Source: Sporobolomyces roseus
Taxonomy: Eukaryota; Basidiomycota; Microbotryomycetes; Sporidiobolales; Sporidiobolaceae
Direction of reading: 5' to 3'
Length of the DNA: 64,000 nucleotides
Assembly: GCA_016617785.1 (NCBI GenBank)
Contig: JADILM010000001.1
Span: 3,410,001 to 3,474,000, forward strand
The position numbers and the translations under genes were made by a program. Shown in pieces: positions 1-11,390 of the stretch. Position 1 is the stretch's first letter. Every line of letters starts with the position of its first letter. Under the pieces are notes generated by a model. The model was not told the DNA's origin and did no database searches. It was given only the letters and a program-made list of their open reading frames with translations.

Positions 1-35
1 TGCGGCTGACTGAATCTTTCGCTCGTTTTCGTTAG

Positions 36-3000
36 CTACTCTCATCGATTCCGAAAAGAAGGTCACACGAAGATCATCGAGTACTCGTTAGTAGCGAAAC
101 AAAAAGGAGTTCACAAAGCCCTCGGAGTGAAACGACCAAACGTACTACGGGATCAAGCTTTACTCCTCGACAAGCCCAAGAAAGCTTCAGCGAACGGAAT
201 GGATGTCGATGGTAGTGAGGATGGAATGGATGTTGACGAGGCAGAGGAAGATGATGAGGCAGAAGATGAAGAAGAAGAGGAAGATGAGGACGAAGATGCG
301 ATTGGAAATGTTAGAGGGAGACAAACGGAACGTATCGTTACACCAGACGAAGTACGAGCACACCTACGAAGACTCTTCTCGAACGAACAAGAGCTAGTCA
401 CTCTCATTTACGCTCCTCATGGTCCCCTCGCCGCTCGATCGAAACCCTCTTCCTCTACCCGTCCTTCCCCTTCGACTTCTTCCCGACCAGCAGCATCCCC
501 CGATATCTTCTTCATGGACGTCATCTCGGTTCCTCCTTCTCGATTTCGACCCGCCGCAACCATGGGAGATCAAAAATTCGAGAACCCTCAAAACGGTTTA
601 CTCAACGCGATCCTCCGACAATCCCTCGTCGTCAAATCGACGAACGATCGATTGTTGAGAATGTTGGCGAACCCGGAAGACTCGGAATTCTTGGGAGAAG
701 ATGGGAAACCTAAAGTTGATCGAGGGAGGGTTACTACTCAGTTGTACGAGAGTTTGATCGAGCTTCAATCAGCGGTCAATTCGATGGTCGATTCGGGGAA
801 AAATCCGATGAGACCGGGACAAGGGAAGATGCCGCCTATGGGAGTCAAGCAGTTGTTGGAGAAGAAGGAAGGTTTGTTCAGGAAGAACATGATGGTGAGT
901 TTCCCTCGTCTTCTCTTTCTTCTGCTCCCTGTAATCAGTCAACTGACTCAGATGCGGTATGTAGGGTAAACGTGTCAACTACGCCGCAAGATCCGTCATT
1001 TCACCAGATGTCAACATCGAAACGAACGAGATTGGAGTTCCTCCCGTTTTCGCGAGGAAACTCACTTTCCCTGAACCGGTCACTCCTCACAATATCAATC
1101 AGTTACGACAGATGGTTATCAACGGTCCTCATCAACATCCAGGTGCCAGTTTCATTCAGTTGGAAGATGGAAACTTGGTTTCACTCGTGAGCGAAATGCT
1201 CTTTTCTCCCTTCCTTCATAACTGTCGCTGACTAAGAGCTTGGATCGATTGATAGGATCGTATGACTCTCGAAGAACGTACCGCTCAAGCGAACAAACTT
1301 CTCGCACCCGAATCCTCTGCTCCCGCTCAACGACTCGCTTCTTCGACTCGACCCGATGTCGGACTTCCCCCAACTCGAACCCCTCAGATCAACCGAAAAG
1401 TCTACCGACACTTGCAAGATGGGGATATCGTCATCTTGAATCGTCAACCAACGCTTCACAAACCTAGTATGATGTGTCATCGAGTCAAGGTGTTGAAGGG
1501 AGAGAAAACTATCAGGATGCACTACGCCAATTGGTGAGCTTACGATCTCTTTCTCTCATCGTGTAACAGTTAAACTGAGGAATCTCTACGCTTCTTCAGT
1601 AACTCGTACAATGCCGATTTCGACGGAGACGAGATGAACATGCATTTCCCTCAATCCCTCGTCGCTCAAGCCGAAGCTCGATTGATCGCCAACACGGACA
1701 ATCAATACCTCGTACCTACCTCTGGAAACCCTCTACGTGGTTTGATTCAAGATCATGTCGTTTCGGGAGTTTGGTTGACCAACAAAGACACCTTCTTCAC
1801 GAGGGAGCAATACTATCAATTGATTTATGGAGCGCTGAGACCGGAGGAGGACTACTCGGGTGAAGGAACGGTCAAGACTGTACCGCCGACGATTTGGAAA
1901 CCTCGACCTTTGTGGACTGGAAAACAAATCGTGAGTTTTTCCTAGAATGATCTCGAAGTATCTCTCAGACTCGATTGAACTGATACGTTGTATTCTTGCT
2001 CTCAGTTCACGACTCTTCTCAAGAACATTCAACCTCCTTCGATGGCCGGTATTCACTTCACTTCGAAAGGCAAAGTTCCAGCGAACGCTTGGTCAATCTT
2101 CCCGGAGGAGGGAGAAGTTCTCGTTCACGACAGCGATCTCCTCACTGGTATCATCGACAAGGCCCAGATCGGAGCTTCGCCTTACGGTCTCGTTCACTCG
2201 GTCTTCGAACTTTACGGTCCTGAAGTCGCTGGAAAACTCCTCTCTATCCTCTCTCGCCTCCTCACCAAGTTCCTTCAAACTCGCGCCTTCTCCTGTCGAA
2301 TGGACGATCTCGTACTCAACGCGCAAGGTAACTCGGATCGAAGAAAGATGCTCACCACGGTCAACACGAAAGGACTCGACGCCGCTCTCGAATACACTGG
2401 ATTGTCTTCAGCCGATCGAACGGATCCTGCAACCGCCGACGATCTTCGAGCTCGATTGGAGGAGATCCTTCGAGACGATCACAAATCCGCTGGACTCGAT
2501 GCGACGGTCGAAGGAGAAACGAATCAAGTAACGACTCAACTCATCAAACAATGTCTCCCGAACGGACTCGTCAAACCTTTCCCTCACAACAACATGCAAA
2601 CGATGACGGTTTCAGGAGCGAAAGGATCCAACGTCAACGCGAGTCAAATCTCGTGTCTCCTCGGTCAACAATCTCTCGAAGGTCGACGAGTACCGACTAT
2701 GGTTTCCGGAAAGACTCTCCCTTCGTTCAAGGCGTTCGAAACGGCTCCTCGTGCAGGAGGATTCGTCGCTGGTCGTTTCTTGACCGGTATTCGACCTCAA
2801 GAGTACTACTTCCATTGCATGGCCGGTCGAGAAGGATTGATCGATACCGCCGTCAAGACGTCTCGTTCAGGTTACCTCCAAAGGTGTCTCATCAAACATC
2901 TCGAAGGACTCCGAGTACACTACGACCACACGGTCCGAAACGCCGATCATTCGGTTCTCCAATTCCATTACGGAGAAGATTCGCTCGATGTCACGAAACA

Positions 3001-5170
3001 AAAGCATCTTCACCAATTCGAATTCGCCATCAAGAACATGGAGTCGATCGTCGCTCGTTACAACCCTCGAGAACTCATGAAGAAGACTACGCCAATCGAA
3101 GACATCCTCGGAGAATCAGCGATGAAGAAGGTACTCAAACATCCTGAATCGAGCGATCCGCTTCTCTCGACCCTCTCCCCTTCGACCGTCTCCGGTGCCG
3201 TTTCAGAACGTTACGCTCGAGCGATCGAAGATTACATGAAGGATCCGAAACAACGATTGATCAAACCGAGGAAGAAGAAACACATGGAGGATTGGCCCGC
3301 TTACATCAAGCGAGAACACCTCGTCTCGCAAGATCACTTCCGTTCGTTGATGCACATGCGATACATGAAGAGTCTAGTCGAACCGGGAGAAGCGGTCGGT
3401 CTCATGGCTTCTCAAGGGTAATTTTACATTGTTCCCTTCTCGACTTCTCTCGTTCTTTCACTGACTCTTCGCTTCCTTTTTACAGTGTTGGAGAACCTTC
3501 TACGCAAATGACGCTCAACACTTTCCATTTCGCTGGTATGATTCTGTTTCGCTTGCAATCCGTCACTCTGCGCTTGCTGACTCACTTGTCTCGTTTCAAC
3601 AGGTCACGGAGCTGCCAACGTTACTCTCGGTATTCCTCGTCTTCGTGAGATCGTCATGACCGCCTCTCAAGACATCAAGACCCCTACCATGAATCTCCCT
3701 ATCCTCGAGACCGTTTCCGACGACCACCTCAAAACCTTCTGCCAATCCTCGACCCGACTCGTCCTTTCCCAAGTCCTCGACGACGTTCATGTCTTCGAAC
3801 GACTCTCCCCGAAAACTTCGGAAACCAACTACTCTCGACAAAAGACCTACACAGTTCGACTCAACCTCTTCCCTCGTTCCGATTACGAAGCCGAGTACTC
3901 GATTCAACCAGAACAGATCATCGTCGGTATCACGAAGACTTTCGTCCCCATGCTCGACAAGGCAATTCTCAAAGAGATCAAACAGAACGACAAGGAGATC
4001 AAGAGTCAAGCGGGAGATATGGGTAAAGGGAAGAAGGAGAAGAAGAGAGGTGGAAAGTCGAGTGGAGCTGATGAGGATGGTGCTGGAGAAGCAGATGCGG
4101 GTGTTGTTGGACGAGACGATGGAGAGGAAATCGATGGAGATGCCGATGACGAGCGAAGGCAACGACAGGGTGATGAAGAGGCTACTTACGACGAGGACGA
4201 GGATGATGAGAAGGAAGATGACGCAGAGGAGGCACTCGAGGCCAAGTTCAAGGAAGATGACGAAGATCGAGAATCGAGTGATGAAGAGGACAGCGATGCG
4301 GAATCGGAGGATGAGGAGGTTGTCGCGAAACGATCAAAGGCCGAATCCCTCGAACGTATCAAGCAGCTTGAGCGACGAGTTGGTGAAAGCTCGCGATACA
4401 TCAACAAGCTCACCTTTGACAAGGAGAAGGGAGAGTACTGCGAATTCGAACTCGAGGTGAGTTTCTCGTCTCTGTCCACTTTCTGGCTTTCATCCTCTGA
4501 TCTCGTCTTCCCTCTCTCGTAGTTCTCATCACAAGCCCACAAACTCCTTCTCGTCGGTATCGTCGAAGAGGTTTGCCGAAACGCTATCATCCACGAAGTT
4601 CCCGGTATCGCTCGATGCTTCATCGCCAAGGCTGCCAACACGAACGCTGCCGCTCAACGAACCGCCGTTACCGAAGGAGTTAACCTTCGCGCCCTGTGGA
4701 ACTTCGGAAACGGAGTGGTCGATCTCAACCGACTGAGTACAAACGATGTTGGAGCTATTCTTCGAACTTACGGTGTCGAAGCGGCGAGATCCTCCATCAT
4801 CAACGAGATGTCGGCAGTCTTCTCAGTCTACGGTATCGGTGTCGATTACCGTCATTTGACTGTCATAGCCGATTACATGGTACGTTTTCAATCCGTTCTT
4901 GTCTCGCATGCGCTCCGCTGACCCTTTTATTTCCTCTCACAGACGTGCGAAGGTGGATACAAACCTTTCAACCGAACTGGTCTCTCGAACAACTCTTCTC
5001 CCTTCCTCAAAGCTTCTTTCGAAACTACCGCCAATTTCGTTGCCGAAGCAGCGCTTCTCGGAGATTTCGACAACATGGTCGGACCTTCAGCGAGGATTGT
5101 GGTTGGTCGAACACCAGAGAGTGGTACTGGTGCGTTTGCGATCAGGAGTGTGGTCGAAGCAGCGGCGTGA
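36..5170 (+). CDS. RPA190: RNA polymerase I largest subunit, 5' part missing
   Basis: Largest catalytic subunit of RNA polymerase I, which makes the large rRNA precursor in the nucleolus. Predicted exons: 36-894, 965-1186, 1256-1533, 1600-1930, 2006-3417, 3486-3535, 3603-4456, 4523-4879, 4943-5170; all phases join, giving about 1,529 visible residues. Bases 1-35 look like the end of an intron (branch site near 5-10, acceptor gttag). The invariant catalytic motif [10 protein letters not shown], whose three Asp bind Mg, starts near 1611. The N-terminal acidic stretch (230-300) and the block [15 protein letters not shown] are typical of the Pol I rather than the Pol II or III paralogue. A Lys/Glu/Asp-rich insertion (4020-4330) sits where yeast Rpa190 has its acidic jaw loop. 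The protein ends normally with TGA at 5168. The N-terminus, probably 100-150 residues, lies outside the window. Confidence 0.96.
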
Positions 5171-5446
5171 AGAGGAGAGGAAACTGTTGTGTAGCAACCT
5201 TTTATTCCCTCGCACTATCGTTTATATGCAACTGCTTTTTTCGTTTCAGAATCCTTACGATGCGTAGTTTCACTGAGCTCCCTTTGCGAACGTCGAGAGT
5301 TGCGAGCGGGAAAGAAATGGAAATTATCGAAACTTTGACCTCTTCTCGCTGTTCACTCTTCACGAATTCTCTCTCTTTGCTTCGTTACTGCTTTGAACTC
5401 ATTTTACCGACCTCGGACAGCCCTGCAACATCTCAATCAAGCCGGA

Positions 5447-6380
5447 ATGTCGGCCCCTCTTCAGTTGACTTTGGGCATCATCAAACCTTCCGTAACAGCT
5501 CACCAGCCCCATGTACAAGGTCAGCTCGCTCGCTCTACACAGATTCAAACCATATCTAACGATCTGGGAGTCTACAGATATCATGCGAGTGATCAAGAAG
5601 AGCGGACTCGAGGTAAGTCGGAAATAGTCTCCTCAAACTCGTCAAGAACCTCGTTGAGCGATTCGTGTCTCCCTTACAGATCGTTCGGACAAAGCGGATA
5701 TTCTGGCAGGAGAAAGATGCCGAGCAGGTTCGTCAATTTCGCAACTTTTCTCAATGTTTCCGTATTTACTGGACGTCTCCTCCTCGTTCTTAGTTCTACG
5801 GCGAACACAGAGGTACGTAGAGATCTGTATGACCCGGCTTACCACGCTGACGAGGAAAGTGACGCTCGCTCCGCCACCATCCTCGCGATTCTCTAGGTCG
5901 ATTCTATTTCCCTCGACTCGTAAGCTTCCTTTGCGCTTTCTCTCTTCAGACAGCACTCCTTGACGACTATAGTGCAGGTACAACATGCGACATCAGGTCC
6001 ATTCGTAGCGCTCGCACTTTGCGGACCAGACGCGATCAGGCAATGGAGGAGTCTGATAGGACCTACTCACGTCTACAAGGCGCAGTGGGAGCAACCTGAG
6101 ACGCTGAGAGCAAAGTATGGTTTGAGCGATACCAGGAATGGGTTTCATGGTGAGTTCAAATCGGACATTGCAGCGTTTCGCAAGAATCTCGACTTGGGTT
6201 CTTGCGAAGCTATTCTTGTCGCTTGTTAGCCCACAGACCCTCACTGATCGATTGTATCCTTCCGTTTTGTCTCGTTTCGCAGGTTCGGACTCTCCTGAGT
6301 CGGCGGCGAAAGAATTGGGACAAATATTTGAAGGATGGGATCAAAATTGGTGGATCGAGCAACGGCGGAAAGAGCTGTAG
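5447..6380 (+). CDS. Nucleoside diphosphate kinase, NME6 type
   Basis: NDP kinase transfers the gamma-phosphate of a nucleoside triphosphate to a diphosphate through a phospho-histidine. Exons: 5447-5519, 5578-5612, 5680-5727, 5794-5812, 5897-5919, 5978-6149, 6283-6380, giving 155 aa, the usual NDPK length. The start LQLTLGIIKPS carries the nucleotide-contacting Lys13. The active-site motif is NGFHGSDSPESA with catalytic His123. Blocks such as GPTHVYKAQW and LSDTRNGFHGSD follow the NME6 (mitochondrial/divergent) group more closely than the cytosolic YNK1 type. The ATG at 5447 is chosen because homologous sequence begins within four residues. Two internal exons are only 19 and 23 nt, but each is needed to keep the frame and restores conserved residues (FYGEHRG, RFYFPRL). 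It lies 277 bp downstream of RPA190 on the same strand. Confidence 0.9.
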
Positions 6381-6620
6381 CACGGCCGTAATATCAGCCT
6401 ATCTCTATCTCTTGAGTCTCGCGCGAATACGAGAAGCAGCGGACGATCGAACGCGAGATTCGCGAGTGTCAACAAGGAGAGACTAAAAAGCAACAATTCG
6501 ATTCTAACGAGTAATTCGAGTTCTACTTGCAAAAGATACTGCCTTTTCAAGATCAAGATAAGAAGTTAAAGCCATCGAGAGTGAGAGAGGTCTATAGTAA
6601 GGAAGAGAGTCCCTAAAGTG

Positions 6621-8767
6621 TTAAGCTACAGCTGCTGCTTCTCCTCCACCTCCTAATCCAGGAGGAGTATCACCTCTCGGTACAGTCGCCCTCGTCGGTG
6701 ATGGACTCGCGTTGATGAATGATTCCCACCCTTGTCCGTTGAAGCTCGATTGACGTTGCCTCGGAGTTCCAGGAGCAACGGATCCGAAAGCGTCTGAAGC
6801 AGCGCTCGAATCGAGTCCTCCGATAGGAGCGGCCGAACCGAGTCCCGAAGAGAGGTACGAAGAAGGTTTCGAAGGTTCTACGGTTGTCGGATCGAAAGGA
6901 GTGTCGAGAGCGCGAGAGGTAGAGGGTCCAGAAGAAGTGATGAAGGGTGAAGAAGTCGTTCGGGATAAGGAGGGAGCTTGAGAAGGGGAGAAAGCGTCCC
7001 CGAACACGCTTTGAGCTAGCCCACCAGCGGCACCGGAAGATGAAACAGGTGGACTATCTTCCCCTCCTCCTCCTGTACTGAATAACCGACGACCTTTGAT
7101 TCCTGATCCATCACCGAGAGTAGGCTGAGTTTTGCGAGTTTGAACGGGGCTAGGAGAGTGCGCGAGGAAGAGCATCAAATCTGCTGCTGCTACTTCTGTA
7201 TTCTCTGCGCTGCCAGCACCTCCTCCTCCTCCGGGCGTTTTCGTCTTGTCTGGTGTCGCAGGTCGAGCAGGGGTTGCTGATGAAGAAGAAGGAAGGGGTA
7301 GGGAGGTGTAGAGGTAGTTGTTTGTGGGGTGACCATTGATCTGTGTCGAATTCGTAGGGAACGAGTGGGATTGAGGCTGAGACTGGGAGAGGGAGTGAGA
7401 TTGCGGTTGTGGGAAAGCGTGATAGTGATGTGGAGGATGAGGTATAGAGTGAACCATCGGCAGAGGATGAGAACCGTTTGTTGCTGTCGAATACGAAGGG
7501 TCGAAAGATTGTTGTTGCGGTCGGCCTGGCTGATCTTCTTCGCTTCCACTGAGAGACGGGTCGGAGGGAGCTCTCGCCATTCCAGTGAGGGCTGTCGCGG
7601 CGTCGACGAAAGAAGAGAAAGTTGGATCCGTCGAAGAGACGGGTTTCGCAGGCGTTCCTCCATTCGTAGCTTGCCGAAGTGGTGTACCTTTCCTCGATGA
7701 TCCTGGCGCTGCCATCGACTTCTGTCGTTGTCGAGGAGTCGTTCCTTCCGTAGCGCGACGTTTCGAAGATCGAGCATCGCTAGGTGATTCTTGTACTTTC
7801 GCAGAACGGTAAACACTCGCGGTCGAGTACGGTGAGGGCTGCAGGGGATTGTTGCCTATACTCGAACCGTAAGGGGATCCTCCACGTCCTTGACTTGGAT
7901 CGATGGATCTCGTTCGTTTGTGAGCCGATCCTCCTCCTCCTCCTGGTGTTCCCCCTCCTCCCGAAAGAACGGCTTCCATGTCAAGAGGCCGGGCTTCATA
8001 GTTGATCTGATACTGATAAGGTTGATCCGCTGGAGCTACCTGCGGCGGTAAAGGTTGTCTCGAAGCCGAGGAAGAAGGATCTCGATTTTGGGGATTATCG
8101 GCAGGAGAGCCTTGTCGTTTCAGCGCTTCTTCTCGCAGGTGAGGTTCGATCACATCCAAGTTGACATCCTGCCATCCTCTCGACGTCTTGAAGGATGCCA
8201 GCGCGAGTCGATTCCGGAAAGCGCGAGCGAGCTGTTTATTTCGAAAGGAAAAAAGAGGATAGAAAGTTTCGCTCCAATCAGTCAACTTGCGCTCAATCGC
8301 CCCTGTGGATAGGAAGGTGAGCTCACTTGTGCAGCTTCTGCCCGTTTCAATACCTTGTCGACCCTCTCTTGTCGTTGAATCGCGTCCCGCTGCTGCTCAC
8401 TTTCAACATCCTCTTCCCTAGCTACCGCTTTCCCCTTATCGATCCTTGACGCGTCCCCACTTGTTTCATATCCATTTTTCTGATCCCCTCTAGGTAGTTG
8501 CGTGGGTGGTCCTCCTCCAGAAGGTCCGAATAAGAAATCGAAAGCAGAGGATGCACCTCTCGATACCGATGGACGAGGAGGGGCTAAGGATACGGGAGTA
8601 GAAGTAGTTGATCTGTTAGGTGGTGGTTGAGCTGAAGTAGAGCTCGTGGAAGATGAAGAGTTCGACATGGTTCTCTTCGGTGAAGGAGCGAAACTTGAAG
8701 TTGAAGTATTGGTTCGAGAGAGAGAGGGTTGACTCGTAGATGCAGTAGGTGAATACTCCTCTTGCAT
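6621..8767 (-). CDS. Whi5/Nrm1-like cell-cycle transcriptional repressor (probable)
   Basis: Two exons, 8327-8767 and 6621-8231, joined by a 95-nt intron with a branch-like ttgactga and a T-rich tract. A 41-nt intron with acceptor at 8286 also keeps frame but lacks those signals. Product 683 aa, mostly Ser/Pro/Gly-rich and disordered. Two short ordered blocks stand out. A charged helix crossing the intron (RVDKVLKRAEAAQ then LARAFRNRLALASFKTSRGW) looks like the Whi5/Nrm1 family core. The block AAADLMLFLAHSPSPVQT resembles the GTB motif used by these proteins to bind G1/S promoter factors (SBF/MBF). Many SP/TP dipeptides could be CDK sites, as in Whi5. Family assignment rests on these short motifs only; a generic disordered regulator remains possible. 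Start is the first ATG of the open exon. Confidence 0.5.
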
Positions 8768-9250
8768 GCGATCTCCCTTGGTGCGGTGTCGAGCTGCCGG
8801 TCGAGTTGGGGAGAGAGTAAGACGCGACTATCGAGATTTCCTCTTCGCCCTTCCCGAATGGGTCAGAAGGCTTCGCACCAAAACTTTTCCTCTCCTTTCC
8901 TTGCCTCGATCAACTCTTGTCACTACGCTCGAGGGTACAGAGGAGCGAGGCCGCGAGAGAGATAGAAGCTGCCCGTTCACTTGCTCAAAGAGAAACTCAA
9001 GACTTGCGAAGAAAACCAGATATCCCTTGATTTCGATTGATACATTGTTGAAATGCAGATACGGCGACAAAAGAACGAAAAGATAGATAGGAAGAAACCC
9101 AAGATGATATGAGAACAAAAGGAGGGAGGAGATGAGAACTTTTTGCGAAATCCTTTTGGTTTTCGATCGAGAGCGAAGGAAAGGGGGTATCCGAAGAATG
9201 GGAAGAGAAAGCGACCAGTTGAAGGTGTGTATACAGTAGAGTTAGGTCGT
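8768..9250. other. Spacer upstream of the Whi5-like gene
   Basis: No gene seen. It holds the 5' leader of the minus-strand Whi5-like gene and the 3' end of the minus-strand MetE-like gene. Open frames here are short, unspliced and without recognisable domains. Confidence 0.5.
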
Positions 9251-10996
9251 TTATGCGTCGGACCAGACAGATTTGGCGACTTCGTGGCAGAGGTTGAGCT
9301 TAGCAAGGACCTATAGAACTCAGCGCATCTTCATCAGTATCGTCTCTACTTCTCGATAACACCGAGTTGATTCGACTCACATCATCGAAATCGACAGGGT
9401 TACCATGTTCGTGACTCGCGAATCCACATTGAGGAGAAATACACAATCGGTTCAAAGCTTCTTCGTGCGTTTCTCCAGTCGCCTTCGACATGAACTCGGC
9501 AGCTTCGTTGATTCGCTTGATGAGATCCTCTTTCTTCTCCATCTTGGGGAACTTGGAGGAGACTAATCCGAGTACGGCAGTCTTGTTCTTGGGGAGATGA
9601 GCGAGGGGCTGGAAATCGACAGGAAATCAGTCAGACTCGCGATTAGGGTCCAGAGTTGAGGAAAAGGAAGGAAAGACTCACCTCGAATCCTCCTGCACGA
9701 GGAGTGTCGAATTCGAGGTAGTAGCAGTTGACGTTGATCTCTTGGAAAAGCTTGACGGCAATTCGATCATAACCTCCCCTACGAAACCGTCGACAACGAA
9801 GTCAGTCGAGATCGTCCACTTCTCGAGAGAGAAGAATGTGAGCTTACTCCGAGAAATGCATACCGTCTTTGAAGTTACCTCGGCACAAATGTAATCCCAA
9901 AGTCATATCCTTTGGTACGTCACGTACACAATCGTTGTAAAGCTTGATGTACGAATCCAAGATGGGTTCAGATTCGACTCCCTCAGCTTTCATTCCCTTC
10001 AACATGTCTTCCGAGCACTGTCATCACAACTCTCTCGTGTCAGTCTCCCTACATTTCTTCCGAGGTAGTATTTGTAACTCACGAAGTAAGCGAGGAGAGG
10101 ATCATCGAACTGGACATTTCGACATCCAGCATCATAAAGATCTTTCAATTCCTCCCTATAAGCTTTCGCCAAATCATTGAAGAAGTCCTCCTCATTCGGG
10201 TAGACCTCGTGGTCCCTCGCATATTCTCCATGTCGGAGATGGTACCATTCGGGAGCGGCGAGAGTCATTTTGATGTGTGGTACTTGGTGAGGTTGGACAA
10301 TCGATTTGAGGTATTCGAATTCGGGTCGGTACATAGGTTTCTCTCGAACGAGCTTGCCTTTGCATTGCATAGTGTCTCCAGGTTTCTCCGCGTGCGATTC
10401 AAAGAAAGCTTTGATATCGGGGACGTACCTGATCATTTTCGATTTCGTCAAAATTTCGTTTTACGGCGACGACGGCAGGCGAAGGAGAAGTACTCACATC
10501 TTGAAGATCTCTCTAGGAGGGTTGGGGACGACGACCATTCCAGTCAAGTTGTTGTGGAAACCATCTAATCACTCCCTGAATCAGTACTCTGTTCATTTCG
10601 GTTCATTCGAAAGTTTCGTTGCGACTCACCCCAGAACCTATTCACTCACACAATCATCTCGTTAGCGCCGAGAATTCTCTATGATAGAGTAGATGATATT
10701 CTCACATATGCCTCCTGAACTCTCCATCCGTGAATGACTTGATTCCAACACTTTCCTGTCTCTTTACTTCCGCCTTGATCGCCTCGTCCTCAACCTTCTT
10801 GAGCTCCTCCTTTGAGATCTTTCCATCGTCAAATTGAGCTCGTTTAGCTAAGAGCTCGAGGGGACCTATCTCATTTGGAAGAGGGAGAAAGTGAGCGGGG
10901 GAATAGATTCTCCGAAGCAGTTTCGAAAGGAGGAGACTTACGCTTGAGGGATCCAATGTGATCAGCTCGGAAAGGAGGTGCGATGTGAGCAGACAT
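9251..10996 (-). CDS. Stand-alone MetE C-terminal-domain methyltransferase-like protein
   Basis: Member of the UROD/MetE-like TIM-barrel superfamily, resembling only the catalytic C-terminal domain of cobalamin-independent methionine synthase. Exons (high to low): 10942-10996, 10706-10865, 10630-10637, 10498-10564, 10083-10428, 9848-10017, 9682-9778, 9381-9608, 9251-9310; 396 aa. The four zinc ligands expected in MetE are all visible: His255 and Cys257 (GLHLCRGN), Glu291 (YYLEFD) and Cys362 (ISPQCGFAS). The barrel start APPFRADHIGSLKRP is also typical. An intact metal site suggests a thiol methyltransferase, but the substrate is unknown; full-length fungal MetE is about twice as long. The third exon is only 8 nt (GTTCTGGG) and completes the HMFWDGFHNN block. 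The gene is divergent from MEMO1, with 394 bp between start codons. Confidence 0.88.
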
Positions 10997-11390
10997 AGTT
11001 CTGGAGAGGTCAAGAGAGAGAGAGGGGCAGATCAATATTGAATCGTTTCGAATTTCGGACGAGAAAAGTTGGATGAGAAAGGGAGAGAAGAGCGAGAAAG
11101 AGGTTTGGTCAGCACTTGCACAGAGGGATCGATTCAGTGGAGCTGTAGGGCTTACGTTTGATGGTCTGAGTCGGTAGCGGTAGTAGGAGAGCGAGAATGA
11201 GATGTAGATTTCGCCGGATTGGCATTTTCCTAACTCTCCCTCTTTCAATCTCCCCACATCAGCATACAAGCTCGCCCGCCCTCCAGAAAGACTCGAAACG
11301 TTGCAGAACTCCTCTAGAGCATAGACACCGTCGCAAGTCTCCCGTCTCGCTGAAACGCTCCCCCGGCCCTCATCCGAAATATAGTACTCA
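10997..11390. promoter_or_regulatory. Divergent intergenic region, MetE-like gene and MEMO1
   Basis: The two start codons face away from each other across 394 bp. Pyrimidine-rich stretches lie just upstream of both ATGs. I see no clear TATA box. Any regulatory role is inferred from position only. Confidence 0.5.

Noticed and set aside
1947..2531. Open frame of 194 codons on the plus strand
   Set aside because: It overlaps the conserved RPA190 exon 2006-3417 in another frame and is low-complexity Ser/Arg, a product of the CGA/TCG codon bias.
7190..7816. 208-codon minus-strand frame
   Set aside because: Shadow of the Whi5-like gene in another frame; Leu/Arg/Thr-rich without domain.
8286..8326. 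41-nt intron in the Whi5-like gene
   Set aside because: It keeps frame, but the 95-nt alternative (8232-8326) has a branch-like site and T-rich tract and gives a better family match.
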